This document shows, in pieces, positions 1-7,438 of a DNA stretch of 21,607 bases. Origin of the DNA: JACDAN01 sp035711385 (GTDB lineage: Bacteria > Actinomycetota > Thermoleophilia > Gaiellales > Gaiellaceae); assembly GCA_035711385.1 (NCBI GenBank), contig DASTCG010000032.1, forward strand, positions 1-21,607, read 5' to 3'. A program made the position numbers and the translations under genes. The stretch's first letter is position 1; each line of letters begins with the position of its first letter. The notes under the pieces were generated by a model that saw only the letters and a list, made by a program, of their open reading frames with translations, ran no database searches and had not been told where the DNA came from.

Positions 1-139
1 CGGCGGCCCAGACCGCATCGCGCACCGCTTCCTCGCGGTCGTCCGGCCCGAGCTCGTCGAGATGACCGCCTGCGAGCTCGAGCCAGCCGGGGAACGGGTA
101 GCTGCCCACGACCGTCGTGCGGATGGCCTCGTGCGGCAT
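1..139 (-). CDS. MetE-like cobalamin-independent methionine synthase family protein (5' part only)
   Basis: Only the first 46 codons are visible; the gene continues past base 1. The ATG is at 139-137. The N-terminus reads IRTTVVGSYPFPGWLEL, which matches the typical opening of single-domain proteins related to the C-terminal half of MetE (RTTVVGSYP followed by P-x-WL). Such proteins are predicted to transfer a methyl group from a folate or similar donor to a thiol, using zinc. The zinc ligands would lie outside the window, so activity cannot be judged. It starts 6 bases after the nagA stop and is probably co-transcribed with it. I see no good Shine-Dalgarno, so translation may be coupled to nagA. 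The family call is fairly firm from the motif; the substrate is unknown, since many such paralogues are not true methionine synthases. Confidence 0.7.
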   Translation of the reverse strand, partial: MPHEAIRTTVVGSYPFPGWLELAGGHLDELGPDDREEAVRDAVWAA

Positions 140-145
140 CGAGAC

Positions 146-1195
146 TCAGCCTACGGAGATCCCGCCGCGGAGAACTCGGGTGACCCGAAGATCGTCGTCG
201 AGGACGACGACATCGGCTCGAGTGCCCGGCTCGAGGGTGCCCACGTCCGATCGACCGAGCAACCTCGCCGGCGCCCGGGTGCCGGCGTCGACCGCTTCGG
301 CCAGCGGCACGCCGAGCGCGGCGAGTCGCCGCACGGCGGCGGGCACGCTGCTCGTGCCGCCGGCGAGGGCCCCGTCCCGCGTTCGCGAGACGCCGTCCTC
401 GACCTCGACGTCCGTGGCGCCCAGTCGGTAGCGCCCGTCGCCGAGGCCGGCCGCGGCGATTGCGTCGCTGACGACGACGAGACGGCCTCGCGCGGCGCGC
501 CAGGCCAGGAGCACCGTCTCGTCCGCGAGATGCACGCCGTCGCAGATCAGCTGGACGACCACGTCCTCGCGGGCGAGCGCCGCGCCGGCCAGGCCCGGAT
601 CCCGGTGTGCGAACGGCCGCATGACGTTGAAGAGATGGGTCACCGTGCGCGCGCCGCCGTCGAAGGCCGCATGGGCAGTGGCGGCGTCCGCGGCGGAATG
701 CCCGAGCGAGACCACGACGTCGTGCCGCCGCAGCTTCTCGATCAGCTCGGCCGCGCCGGGCAGCTCGGGAGCGATTGTCACGCTCGCGACCCGACCGGTC
801 GCGAGAAACGTCTCCGCGAGCGCCCGATCGGGCAAGCGGAGGCACTCCCGCGGATGCGCGCCGGGAAGGGCCAGGAACGGGCCCTCGAGGTGCACGCCCA
901 GCTCGATCGTACGGAGCGCCCGCACTGTCTGCTCCGGCTCGGCCGAGATCAGGGTCGGCTGCCACGTTGTCACCCCGATCTCGGCGAGCAGCGCGTCCAC
1001 CTCGCGCCACCGCTCAGGCTCGGTCAGGAGATCCGCGCCGCCGTAGCCGTTCACCTGCAGGTCGACGAATCCCGGCACGGCCGTGCCCGCTCCGCGCCCC
1101 GGGACCCCGACCGCGGTCACGAGGCCGTCGTCGAGCGCGACGTCGCCCGGGACGAGCGCGCCGTCCACGACCGCCGCCGAGACGCCGAGCCTCAC
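146..1195 (-). CDS. nagA: N-acetylglucosamine-6-phosphate deacetylase (NagA)
   Basis: A 349-residue amidohydrolase predicted to deacetylate N-acetylglucosamine-6-phosphate, or a related acetylated sugar phosphate, in the cytoplasm. Visible family motifs are PGFVDLQVNGYGG (about 41-53), the metal-ligand motif HLEGPF (E104), LGHS (H166), THLFN (H187), ICDGVHL (about 218-224) and VVSDAI with the catalytic Asp D244. The N-terminus has the NagA-type Q-x-N-G rather than a classical HxH, as in single-metal NagA enzymes. It is a little shorter than the usual 380 or so residues. The start is GTG at 1195; an in-frame TAA a few codons upstream excludes a longer form. No well-spaced Shine-Dalgarno is seen. 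It diverges from the SDR gene across 47 bases containing a putative GntR operator. NagA next to a HutC-type regulator is a common pairing in amino-sugar use. The enzyme class is firm; the exact acetylated substrate is not. Confidence 0.85.
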   Translation of the reverse strand: MRLGVSAAVVDGALVPGDVALDDGLVTAVGVPGRGAGTAVPGFVDLQVNGYGGADLLTEPERWREVDALLAEIGVTTWQPTLISAEPEQTVRALRTIELGVHLEGPFLALPGAHPRECLRLPDRALAETFLATGRVASVTIAPELPGAAELIEKLRRHDVVVSLGHSAADAATAHAAFDGGARTVTHLFNVMRPFAHRDPGLAGAALAREDVVVQLICDGVHLADETVLLAWRAARGRLVVVSDAIAAAGLGDGRYRLGATDVEVEDGVSRTRDGALAGGTSSVPAAVRRLAALGVPLAEAVDAGTRAPARLLGRSDVGTLEPGTRADVVVLDDDLRVTRVLRGGISVG

Positions 1196-1242
1196 GCCCG
1201 CAGCTTATTGCCCTCCCGTCTAGACAGCTATACAGTCACGCC
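1196..1242. promoter_or_regulatory. Divergent promoter region between nagA and the SDR operon
   Basis: The only 47 bases between two outward-facing starts. On the plus strand a TANNNT -10 candidate (TACAGT, 1231-1236, overlapping TATACA at 1229-1234) lies 6 to 8 bases before the GTG at 1243. There is no Shine-Dalgarno, so the SDR mRNA may be leaderless. A weak -35 candidate is TTATTG (1205-1210), 18 bases before TATACA. The nagA promoter must lie in the same interval, but its -10 is not clear. Confidence 0.5.
1218..1233. promoter_or_regulatory. Putative GntR/HutC operator, left copy
   Basis: The sequence GTCTA-GACAGC-TATAC is an imperfect inverted repeat of the form GTNTA-N6-TANAC, the style of half-site bound by GntR proteins. 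The 18 bases 1218-1235 match the copy upstream of the SIS gene in 15 of 18 positions when both are read towards the island. It overlaps the putative -10 of the SDR operon, which fits repression. Its left half also contains the 8-base palindrome GTCTAGAC, the core of NagR/DasR sites, so the exact recognition unit is uncertain. Confidence 0.6.
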
Positions 1243-1995
1243 GTGTCCGCCGCCTACGACGTACGCGACCGGCGTGTCGTCGTCACCGGCGCCTCCAGCG
1301 GCATCGGCGAGGGGATCGCGAAGGCCTTCGGGAGCGCCGGAGCCCGCGTCGCCGGCATCTCGCTGGAGGGCGACTCGCCGGTCGAGGGAATCTTCGTCCA
1401 CGGCGACACGGGCGATCGCGAGGCCGTCGAGGGCCTCGTCGAGCGCGTCGTGGACGCCTGGGGCGGGATCGACGTCTGGGTCAACAACGCGGCGCGGCTG
1501 CTGGTACGTCCGCTGGTCGAGACGAGCGACGAGGACTGGCACGGCCTGCTCCGCGGCAACCTCCACGGGTACTTCTACGGCGCGCGTGCGGCCGCCCGCC
1601 AGATGCTCACGCAGACGAGCGGAGGGCGGATCGTCAACATCACGTCCGCGGCCGACGTCCTCGCCGTCCCGGGTCTCGGTGCCTACACGGCGGCGAAGGG
1701 CGCGATCGTCGGGTTGACCAAGGTGCTGGCGCTCGAGCTCGCCCCGGCCGGCATCACGGTCAACGCAGTGGCTCCCGGCGCCGTCGACACGCCCCTGAAC
1801 GCGAACGCCTACACGCCCGAGGTTCGGCGCAACTACGAGCAACGGATCGCGCTCGGCCGGATCGGTGACGCCGGCGAGATCGCCGACGTCGTCCTCTTCC
1901 TCGCCTCGGACGCCGCGCGGTACGTCACCGGCCAGGAGCTGATCGTCGACGGCGGCCTGACGATCAACGGCGCGGTCGGTCACGCCCGTGATTGA
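1243..1995 (+). CDS. SDR-family oxidoreductase (sugar or polyol dehydrogenase-like)
   Basis: A 250-residue classical short-chain dehydrogenase/reductase. The Rossmann motif TGASSGIG is at 15-22, NNAA at 81-84, the catalytic Ser in NITSA (S135), and YTAAK gives Y148 and K152. The C-terminus has the usual VTGQELIVDGG. It should oxidise or reduce a hydroxyl of a small carbohydrate with NAD(P). The chosen start is GTG at 1243: the TGASSGIG motif then lies at the normal distance from the N-terminus, and the reading frame upstream is shadow coding of nagA. No Shine-Dalgarno precedes it, and a -10-like TACAGT sits 6 bases upstream, so it may be leaderless. It is the first gene of a six-gene operon and overlaps the lactonase-like gene by 8 bases, which suggests a dehydrogenase-then-lactonase sequence. 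The substrate is not readable. Confidence 0.85.
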   Translation: MSAAYDVRDRRVVVTGASSGIGEGIAKAFGSAGARVAGISLEGDSPVEGIFVHGDTGDREAVEGLVERVVDAWGGIDVWVNNAARLLVRPLVETSDEDWHGLLRGNLHGYFYGARAAARQMLTQTSGGRIVNITSAADVLAVPGLGAYTAAKGAIVGLTKVLALELAPAGITVNAVAPGAVDTPLNANAYTPEVRRNYEQRIALGRIGDAGEIADVVLFLASDAARYVTGQELIVDGGLTINGAVGHARD

Positions 1996-2803
1996 GACGC
2001 TCGTCGACGGACTCGACCATCCGGAGGGGGTGTGCTGGGATCCGTTCGCCGGCGTCGTGTGGGCGGGCGGCGAGGCGGGCCAGCTCTATCGCGTGGACCT
2101 CGACGAGCGGCGGGCAGACGAGGTGGCGCGCGCGCCGGGCTTCCTTCACGGCTTGGCGGTGGACGGCCGCGGCCGTCTCGCGCTCTGCTCCGGCCTGATG
2201 GGATCGCTGTACGTGTTCGAGGACGGCGGCGTTCGGACGCTCCGGGACGGCCTCGGGTTTCCGAACTATCCGGCGTTCGCCTCCGACGGGACGCTCTACT
2301 TCGCCGATTCCGGATCGTGGGGTGCGCAGGACGGTCGCGTCTTCCGGCTCTCGGCCGACGGGGAGCTCGAGGTCTTGACCACCGCGCTCGCGGACTTCCC
2401 GAACGGCTGTGCCGTGACGGCCGACAGTCGCTTCCTCTGGATCGTCGAGAGCAAGCGGCCGACCGTGAACCGCGTCGACCTCGAGACGACCGAGGTCGAG
2501 GAAGTCACGAGGCTGGAAGGCACGGTGCCGGACGGCATCGCCTTCTCGGCCGACGGGGGAGTGGTCATCTCCTGCTACCGGCCGGATCGCATCGTGCACC
2601 TCGATTCGGCGGGGAACGTGGAGCTCGTGGCCGAGGATCCGCAGGGAACCCTCCTCGGCGCGCCGACGAACGTCGCCTTCTGCGGACCCGAGCTCGACCG
2701 CCTGGTCTCCGCGAACCTCGGCCGGTGGCACCTCGCACTGGTGGAGACCGACCTGCGCGGTCTGCCCCTCCACCATCCCGCCCGCTGGGCCGCCGACGCA
2801 TGA
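1988..2803 (+). CDS. SMP-30/gluconolactonase-like beta-propeller protein
   Basis: A 271-residue six-bladed beta-propeller of the SMP-30/gluconolactonase/LRE family. Members hydrolyse sugar lactones using one divalent metal. Candidate metal ligands are in the expected places: E13 in HPEG, N93 or N139 (FPNG), and D182 in VPDGIAF. The N-terminal HPEGVCWD and the NGCAVTAD blade motif are typical. It starts at GTG 1988 inside the last codons of the SDR gene (8-base overlap), and its stop shares ATGA with the regulator start. Placed directly after a dehydrogenase, it would open the lactone formed by sugar oxidation. No signal peptide is seen, so it is probably cytoplasmic. The fold is firm; lactonase activity is inferred from family and context. 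Confidence 0.8.
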   Translation: MIETLVDGLDHPEGVCWDPFAGVVWAGGEAGQLYRVDLDERRADEVARAPGFLHGLAVDGRGRLALCSGLMGSLYVFEDGGVRTLRDGLGFPNYPAFASDGTLYFADSGSWGAQDGRVFRLSADGELEVLTTALADFPNGCAVTADSRFLWIVESKRPTVNRVDLETTEVEEVTRLEGTVPDGIAFSADGGVVISCYRPDRIVHLDSAGNVELVAEDPQGTLLGAPTNVAFCGPELDRLVSANLGRWHLALVETDLRGLPLHHPARWAADA

Positions 2804-3513
2804 CCGACTTCACGCCGCGGTACTACGCGATCGAGCAGTCGCTGCGCGAGCGAGTGGCCGCGCTCGAGCCGGATGCCGCACTCCCTTCGGAGGCACAGCT
2901 CTGCGAGGAGTTCGGTGTCTCGCGGATGACCGCGCGGGCGGCGGTACAGCGCCTCGTCCAGGACGGCCTCGTCTACCGCGTCCCGGGCCGGGGGACCTTT
3001 GTCGCCGCATCGCGCGCGAACCGGACCGCGGGCCACATCCTCTCGTTCTCCGACGAGATGCGACGGAAGGGCCGCATCCCGAGCTCCCGCGTGCTCGAAC
3101 GGCGGGAGCGGGCGGCGAGCGCCGACGAGGCGCGCCGGCTCGGCGTCCGCCGCGTGGTCGTGCTCCGTCGGGTCCGGCTCGCGGACGGTACGCCGCTGGC
3201 GCTCGAGCGGGCGATCTTCCCGGCGGACCGGGTCAGCGAGGCGCTCGACGCCGACCTCCAGCGGCAATCGCTCTTCGAGGCCCTAGCGAGCACCGGCCTC
3301 GTGCCGACGAGCGGCAGCGCTGCGCTCGCCGCGGAGGCCGCCACGGCGGAGGACGCCCGCCTTCTGCGTGTGCGCAAGGGTGCGCCGCTCCTCGTCGAGC
3401 GTCGCCTGATCCGGGATCAGGACGGTGCGCCGCTCGAGTGGACGGAGAGCCGGTACGTCGGCTCCCGCTACGGGATCGACGTCGACTTCGACGTGGAGCT
3501 GCCTCGCCCGTGA
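2800..3513 (+). CDS. GntR-family (HutC/UTRA) transcriptional regulator
   Basis: 237 residues. The N-terminal winged helix-turn-helix (about 8-70) contains LPSEAQLCEEFGVSRMTARAA and the wing GLVYRVPGRGTFVA. The rest (about 80-225) is a UTRA effector-binding domain, including the ERAIFPADR, PLLVERRLI and PLEWTESRY segments. This is the HutC subfamily, which includes sugar-phosphate-responsive NagR and DasR. Effectors are usually small metabolites such as sugar phosphates. It sits third in the plus-strand operon with ATGA and GTGA overlaps on its two sides, so it is probably autoregulated. The 16-base repeats at 1218-1233 and 13907-13922 are its likely targets. The family call is strong; the effector is unknown, with a phosphorylated amino sugar or inositol-pathway intermediate as the leading guesses. 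Confidence 0.9.
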   Translation: MTDFTPRYYAIEQSLRERVAALEPDAALPSEAQLCEEFGVSRMTARAAVQRLVQDGLVYRVPGRGTFVAASRANRTAGHILSFSDEMRRKGRIPSSRVLERRERAASADEARRLGVRRVVVLRRVRLADGTPLALERAIFPADRVSEALDADLQRQSLFEALASTGLVPTSGSAALAAEAATAEDARLLRVRKGAPLLVERRLIRDQDGAPLEWTESRYVGSRYGIDVDFDVELPRP

Positions 3514-4394
3514 TCGCCGTCGAGCGCCTCGGCCACCTCGATCAGATCGCCCTGGCGACGGATCGCCCCGCGATCGACGCGCGGCCTCTCGGCGGAATCG
3601 CACTGCGCATCCACCCTCGGCGCGGCCTCGACCTCGGCGCCGCCTGGTTCCGCGGCGTCCCGCTTGCCTGGATCGGCCCCGCCGGAGAGGGAGGCGCACG
3701 CGGGGACGGCTGGCGCGACTCGTGGGGCGGCGGCCTCGTGACGACGTGCGGGCTCGACAACGTCGGCGCTCCGTCCGAGGACGTCGGCCTGCACGGAACG
3801 TTCACCTTCCTGGAGGCCGAGGACGTCACGTCGGAGCGCTCTGCCGAGGAGATCGTCGTGCGGGGCAGGCTCATGGACGCTCGCGGCCTGCGGGTGCACC
3901 GCATGATCCGCACGACGGTCGGCTCGGGCCGGGTCGAGCTCGCCGACCGAACCGCCAACACCTCGGATCGGCCGCTCGAGGCGCCGGTGCTCTACCACGT
4001 GAACCTCGGCTGGCCGCTCTGGGACACCGGTGCGCGTCTGCACACGGACGCCGAGCGGGTGCAACCGCGGGACGACGATACGGCGCCGCACGGCTGGGAC
4101 ACCGCCCCGCCCGAGCCGGCGCAGCTTCCGGAGCGCGTCTGGGAGCACGTCGGAGCGACGGGCGCCAGGGTCGTGAACGAGCGGTTGGGACTCCAGGTGG
4201 GCGTCGCCTCGAACCTCCCGCGCCTGTGGCAGTGGATCGATCCCGCGCCCGGCGTCTACGCGCTCGGGATCGAGCCCGCCAACTGCTCGGTCCTCGGGCG
4301 GGCACACGACCGCGCCTCCGGCAGCCTCCCGTTCCTCCAGCCGGGCGAGGAACGAACGTCGAGAATCGAGATCACCGCAGAGGAGGTGCGATGA
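3510..4394 (+). CDS. DUF4432 family protein (aldose 1-epimerase-like)
   Basis: 294 residues starting at GTG 3510, overlapping the regulator stop as GTGA; a GGAG lies 11 bases upstream. Recognisable DUF4432 features are RGLDLG (38-43) followed by WFRGVPLAW, the WGGGLVTTCGLDNVG segment (about 72-86), GLHG (93-96), YHVNLGWPLW near the middle, and a late WIDPAPGVYALGIEPAN. The family has the galactose mutarotase-like beta-sandwich and is thought to interconvert sugar anomers or bind sugars, but biochemical data are sparse. Its place between a regulator and a dehydrogenase suggests it supplies the anomer required by the enzyme. It overlaps the next gene by ATGA. The family call is good; the reaction is inference. 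Confidence 0.75.
   Translation: MIAVERLGHLDQIALATDRPAIDARPLGGIALRIHPRRGLDLGAAWFRGVPLAWIGPAGEGGARGDGWRDSWGGGLVTTCGLDNVGAPSEDVGLHGTFTFLEAEDVTSERSAEEIVVRGRLMDARGLRVHRMIRTTVGSGRVELADRTANTSDRPLEAPVLYHVNLGWPLWDTGARLHTDAERVQPRDDDTAPHGWDTAPPEPAQLPERVWEHVGATGARVVNERLGLQVGVASNLPRLWQWIDPAPGVYALGIEPANCSVLGRAHDRASGSLPFLQPGEERTSRIEITAEEVR
4381..4388 (+). promoter_or_regulatory. Strong internal ribosome binding site for the Gfo/Idh/MocA gene
   Basis: AGGAGGTG ends 2 bases before the ATG at 4391, with its GGAGG core 5 bases away, inside the end of the DUF4432 gene. It supports that start and suggests higher translation of the dehydrogenase than of its upstream neighbours. Confidence 0.75.
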
Positions 4395-5533
4395 GGGAGA
4401 TCGGAGCGCTCCGTGCCGGGGTCGTCGGAACCGGGTTCATCGGAACCGTCCACGTCGAAGCGCTGCGGCGCCTGGGAGTCGAGGTCGTCGGCATCGTCGG
4501 TTCGTCTCCGGAGCGTGCACGCGCGAAGATGCTGGGCCCGGTCGTCGAGAGCTACGAGCAGCTGCTCGACGACGGGCGAGTGGACGTGGTCCACCTGACG
4601 ACGCCGAATCATCTCCACCCCGCGCAGGTGAAGCAGGCGCTCGCCGCCGGCAAGCACGTGGTCTGCGAGAAGCCGCTCGCCGTCACCTCCGCCGAGTCGG
4701 CGCAGCTGCTCTCGGACGCCGAGCGGAGCGGGCTCGTGCACTGCACGAACTTCAACATCCGGTTCTACCCCCAGGTGCAGCAGGCCCGGGCGCTCGTGGG
4801 AGACGGCGCGGTGGGCGCCGTCTGGAACGCGCACGGGGGCTATCTCCAGGACTGGCTGCTGCTGCCGACCGACTGGAACTGGCGCCTCGAACCCGAGAAG
4901 GGCGGCCCGTTGCGGGCCGTCGCCGACATCGGCTCGCACTGGCTCGACCTCGTGCAGTTCGTGATCGGAAGTCGCGTCGAGTCGCTCCTCGCCGACCTCG
5001 CGACCGCGATTCCCGTCCGCCGGCGGCCGACCGGCGAGATCGAGACCTTCGCGTCCGCCGACGAAGTCGAACGCGAGGATGCCGACATGACGACGGAGGA
5101 TCTCGCCCACGTCCTGCTCCGGTTCGAGAACGGGTCGCGCGGGTCACTGGTGGTCTCGCAGGTGAGCGCGGGGCGGAAGAACTCGCTGCGGTTCGAGATC
5201 GACGGCTCGGAGAGCTCGATCGCCTGGGACTCGGAGCGACCCGAAGAGCTCTGGCTCGGCCACCGCGGGAAGCCGAACGAGCTCCTGCTTCGCGACCCAT
5301 CGCTCTTCGCACCCGAGTCGGCAAGGCGTACAGGCCTGCCCGCCGGCCATGCCGAGGGGTTCGCCGAGACGTTCAAGGAGCTCTACCGGGCGGTCTACAC
5401 CGCCGTCGCCGCAGGGGAGGCTGCGGTGGAACCGGACTATCCGACGTTCGCCGACGGCCACTGGGAGAACCTGCTGGGCGACGCCGTCGCGCGCAGCAAC
5501 CGTGAACGACGATGGGTGGAGGTGACGACGTGA
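4391..5533 (+). CDS. Gfo/Idh/MocA family oxidoreductase (first copy)
   Basis: 380 residues. The N-terminal Rossmann domain carries GTGFIG (13-18), TTPNHLH (70-76) and the catalytic-lysine motif CEKPL (K94). The C-terminal alpha/beta domain carries DIGSHWLDL with candidate catalytic H183. Family members oxidise or reduce sugars, inositols and sugar nucleotides with NAD(P); inositol 2-dehydrogenases and 3-keto-sugar-forming enzymes belong here. The start is ATG 4391, with a very strong Shine-Dalgarno (AGGAGGTG, 4381-4388) immediately before it and an ATGA overlap with the previous gene. It is followed by a TIM-barrel isomerase overlapping by GTGA. Gfo/Idh/MocA plus TIM-barrel pairs are common in inositol and 3-keto-glycoside pathways. 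The substrate is uncertain. Confidence 0.88.
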   Translation: MREIGALRAGVVGTGFIGTVHVEALRRLGVEVVGIVGSSPERARAKMLGPVVESYEQLLDDGRVDVVHLTTPNHLHPAQVKQALAAGKHVVCEKPLAVTSAESAQLLSDAERSGLVHCTNFNIRFYPQVQQARALVGDGAVGAVWNAHGGYLQDWLLLPTDWNWRLEPEKGGPLRAVADIGSHWLDLVQFVIGSRVESLLADLATAIPVRRRPTGEIETFASADEVEREDADMTTEDLAHVLLRFENGSRGSLVVSQVSAGRKNSLRFEIDGSESSIAWDSERPEELWLGHRGKPNELLLRDPSLFAPESARRTGLPAGHAEGFAETFKELYRAVYTAVAAGEAAVEPDYPTFADGHWENLLGDAVARSNRERRWVEVTT

Positions 5534-6438
5534 AGCTCGGCCTGCTGACCGCGGCCTTTCCCGACCTCACGCTCGAGCAGGTCGCCGCCTGGGCGGCCGG
5601 CGAGGGATTCGAGGCGCTCGAGATCGCCTGCTGGCCGGCCTCGGGCGGCGAGCGGCGCCGATACGCCGGTGTGACCCACATCGACGTCGAGACGTTCGAT
5701 CCTGACGACGTGCACGAGCTCCTCGACCGCCATGGACTGACGATCTCGGCACTCGCCTACTACCCGAACAACCTGCACCCCGACGACTCGCACCGTCGGG
5801 AGGTCAACGACCATCTGCGCAAGGTGATCGACGCCGCGGAACGGCTCGGCGTCGGGATCGTGGGCACCTTCGTGGGAAACGACAAGGACCGGCCGCTGCC
5901 GGAGAACCTGGAGCGCTTTCGCGAGGTCTGGCCGCCGCTCGTCGACCACGCCGGCGAGCGGAGCGTGAAGATCGCGATCGAGAACTGTCCGATGATCTTC
6001 AGCTACGACGAGTGGCCGGGAGGGAACAACCTGGCCTACGCGCCCGCGATCTGGGACGAGATGTTCTCGACGATCCCGGCCGAGAACTTCGGCCTCAACA
6101 TCGACCCGTCGCACCTCGTCTGGCTGATGATCGACTACGAGCGCGTGGTCTACGACTACGCCGACCGGATCTTCCACGCGCACGCCAAGGATCTCGAGGT
6201 GCGGCGGGACGGCCTGTACCGCCACGGAACGCTGTCGGGCGGGATCGGCTGGCAGGTTCCCCGCCTGCCGGGGCTCGGCGAGGTGCGCTGGGATCGCTTC
6301 GCCGCCGCGCTCTACGCCGTCGGGTACGACCACGTCCTCTCGATCGAGCACGAGGATCGCCGCTTCGAGGGCGACGAGGAGCTCGTGAAGCGTGGGTTCC
6401 TGCTCGCGCGGGACGCGCTCCGGCCCTACGTCGTCTGA
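5530..6438 (+). CDS. Xylose isomerase-like TIM-barrel sugar isomerase/epimerase/dehydratase
   Basis: 302 residues of the AP-endonuclease-2 / xylose isomerase-like fold, which includes the inosose dehydratase IolE, IolH, IolI and many keto-sugar epimerases. Predicted metal ligands are E151 in AIENCP, D192 with H195 in NIDPSHL, H216 or H218 in FHAHAKD, and E273 in SIEHED. The start is GTG 5530, supported by GGAGGTGA (5518-5525) and by a GTGA overlap with the previous stop; an in-frame ATG at 5512 would come before this Shine-Dalgarno and is less likely. It is the last gene of the plus operon and stops 4 bases before the stop of the convergent alcohol dehydrogenase gene. It could dehydrate or isomerise the keto product of the preceding dehydrogenase. 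The fold is firm, the reaction not. Confidence 0.85.
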   Translation: MKLGLLTAAFPDLTLEQVAAWAAGEGFEALEIACWPASGGERRRYAGVTHIDVETFDPDDVHELLDRHGLTISALAYYPNNLHPDDSHRREVNDHLRKVIDAAERLGVGIVGTFVGNDKDRPLPENLERFREVWPPLVDHAGERSVKIAIENCPMIFSYDEWPGGNNLAYAPAIWDEMFSTIPAENFGLNIDPSHLVWLMIDYERVVYDYADRIFHAHAKDLEVRRDGLYRHGTLSGGIGWQVPRLPGLGEVRWDRFAAALYAVGYDHVLSIEHEDRRFEGDEELVKRGFLLARDALRPYVV

Positions 6439-6442
6439 GGCA

Positions 6443-7438
6443 CTACCCGGGGTCGAGGACGAACTTGATCCCCTCCGCCGAGCGGGTGGCCGCGAACGCA
6501 CGCTCCCAGTCTTCGAGCGGGACGACCTCGGTGAGCAGGAGGTCGAGCTCGACCCGCTGACCGGCGACGAGGTCGATCGCCTTCGTCCAGGACGTCGGCG
6601 TGCTGGCGAAGCCCGAGGTGATCGTGAGCTCGTGGAAGCACACGAGGTCGAAGGGCAGCGCGACACGCTTCCCCGCCAGGCCGATCTGGACGACACGCGC
6701 GGCCCGTCGCGCGGCCGCGAGACCCTCCCCCATGCCCGCCTCGCTGCCCGAGCACTCGACGACGACGTCGGCCGTGACCGGGCCGTCTTCGGTCGTCGAG
6801 GTCTCGAAGCCGAGCTCCCTCGCCGCTGCGAGGCGGCGGTCGTCCCGTGGCGTCCCGCGAACGTGGACGCTGCCGCCGGCAGCGCGCGCGACCTGCGCGG
6901 CGAGGAGGCCGACGGGGCCCGGCCCGAGCACGAGCACCTCGTCACCCGCCTCGAGGGCAGGCTCCGGCTCGAGGAGGGAGTGACAAACGCATGCAAGCGG
7001 CTCGCACAGGGCGGCGGTGTGCCCGTCCAGTCCGGCCGGGAGCCGGTGGAGGTTCTCGGCGGGAACGACGAGCCTCGGGGCGAACGCGCCGTCGACGTGC
7101 GTGCCGATCGACCGCCGCTCGGCGCACAGGTTGATGCGTCCCGCGCGGCAGTACGTGCAGGCCCCGCACGTCGAGAAGTAGGTCTCGCTCGCGACGCGTG
7201 CTCCGAGCCACTCGTCCGGGACCCCCTCCCCCAGCTCGGCGACGACGCCGGAGACCTCGTGGCCGATCGTCACCGGCGTGACGGTCTCGTACTCGCCGTC
7301 CACGATGTGGAGGTCGGTTCCGCAGATGCCGGCGCCGACCACGTCCAGCACGACCTGCCCCGGCCCGGGAGACGGATCGGGGCGCTCGGTCAGCGCGACG
7401 TTTCCGGCGCCCGGCGCGAGCTTGGTCAGACCGCGCAG
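6443..7438 (-). CDS. Zinc-dependent alcohol/polyol dehydrogenase (MDR family), probable CTG start
   Basis: 331 residues of the sorbitol/threonine dehydrogenase type. The catalytic zinc site is C39 (ICGTD), H60-E61 (GHE) and E146 (CEPLAC). The structural zinc site is C91, C94, C97 and C105. The nucleotide-binding GPGPVG is at 172-177. No ATG, GTG or TTG fits the N-terminus. The family opening (M-R-G-L-x-K-x-x-PG-x-GNV) aligns with a CTG at 7438, and GAGGAG (7449-7444) lies 5 bases upstream, so a CTG start is proposed; the next CTG, at 7429, is an alternative. The gene overlaps the IolC-like kinase by 13 bases and is last in the minus-strand operon. It probably oxidises a polyol or interconverts a hydroxyl and ketone of the imported substrate. 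Confidence 0.85.
   Translation of the reverse strand: MRGLTKLAPGAGNVALTERPDPSPGPGQVVLDVVGAGICGTDLHIVDGEYETVTPVTIGHEVSGVVAELGEGVPDEWLGARVASETYFSTCGACTYCRAGRINLCAERRSIGTHVDGAFAPRLVVPAENLHRLPAGLDGHTAALCEPLACVCHSLLEPEPALEAGDEVLVLGPGPVGLLAAQVARAAGGSVHVRGTPRDDRRLAAARELGFETSTTEDGPVTADVVVECSGSEAGMGEGLAAARRAARVVQIGLAGKRVALPFDLVCFHELTITSGFASTPTSWTKAIDLVAGQRVELDLLLTEVVPLEDWERAFAATRSAEGIKFVLDPG

Noticed and set aside
62..1717. A 551-codon open frame on the plus strand across nagA and the start of the SDR gene
   Set aside because: Arg/Ala/Pro-rich shadow translation opposite nagA; no recognisable domain, and it conflicts with two genes that have clear motifs.
5512..5529. ATG at 5512 as the start of the TIM-barrel protein
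   Set aside because: It precedes the good Shine-Dalgarno at 5518-5525; GTG 5530 fits both the spacing and the GTGA overlap.
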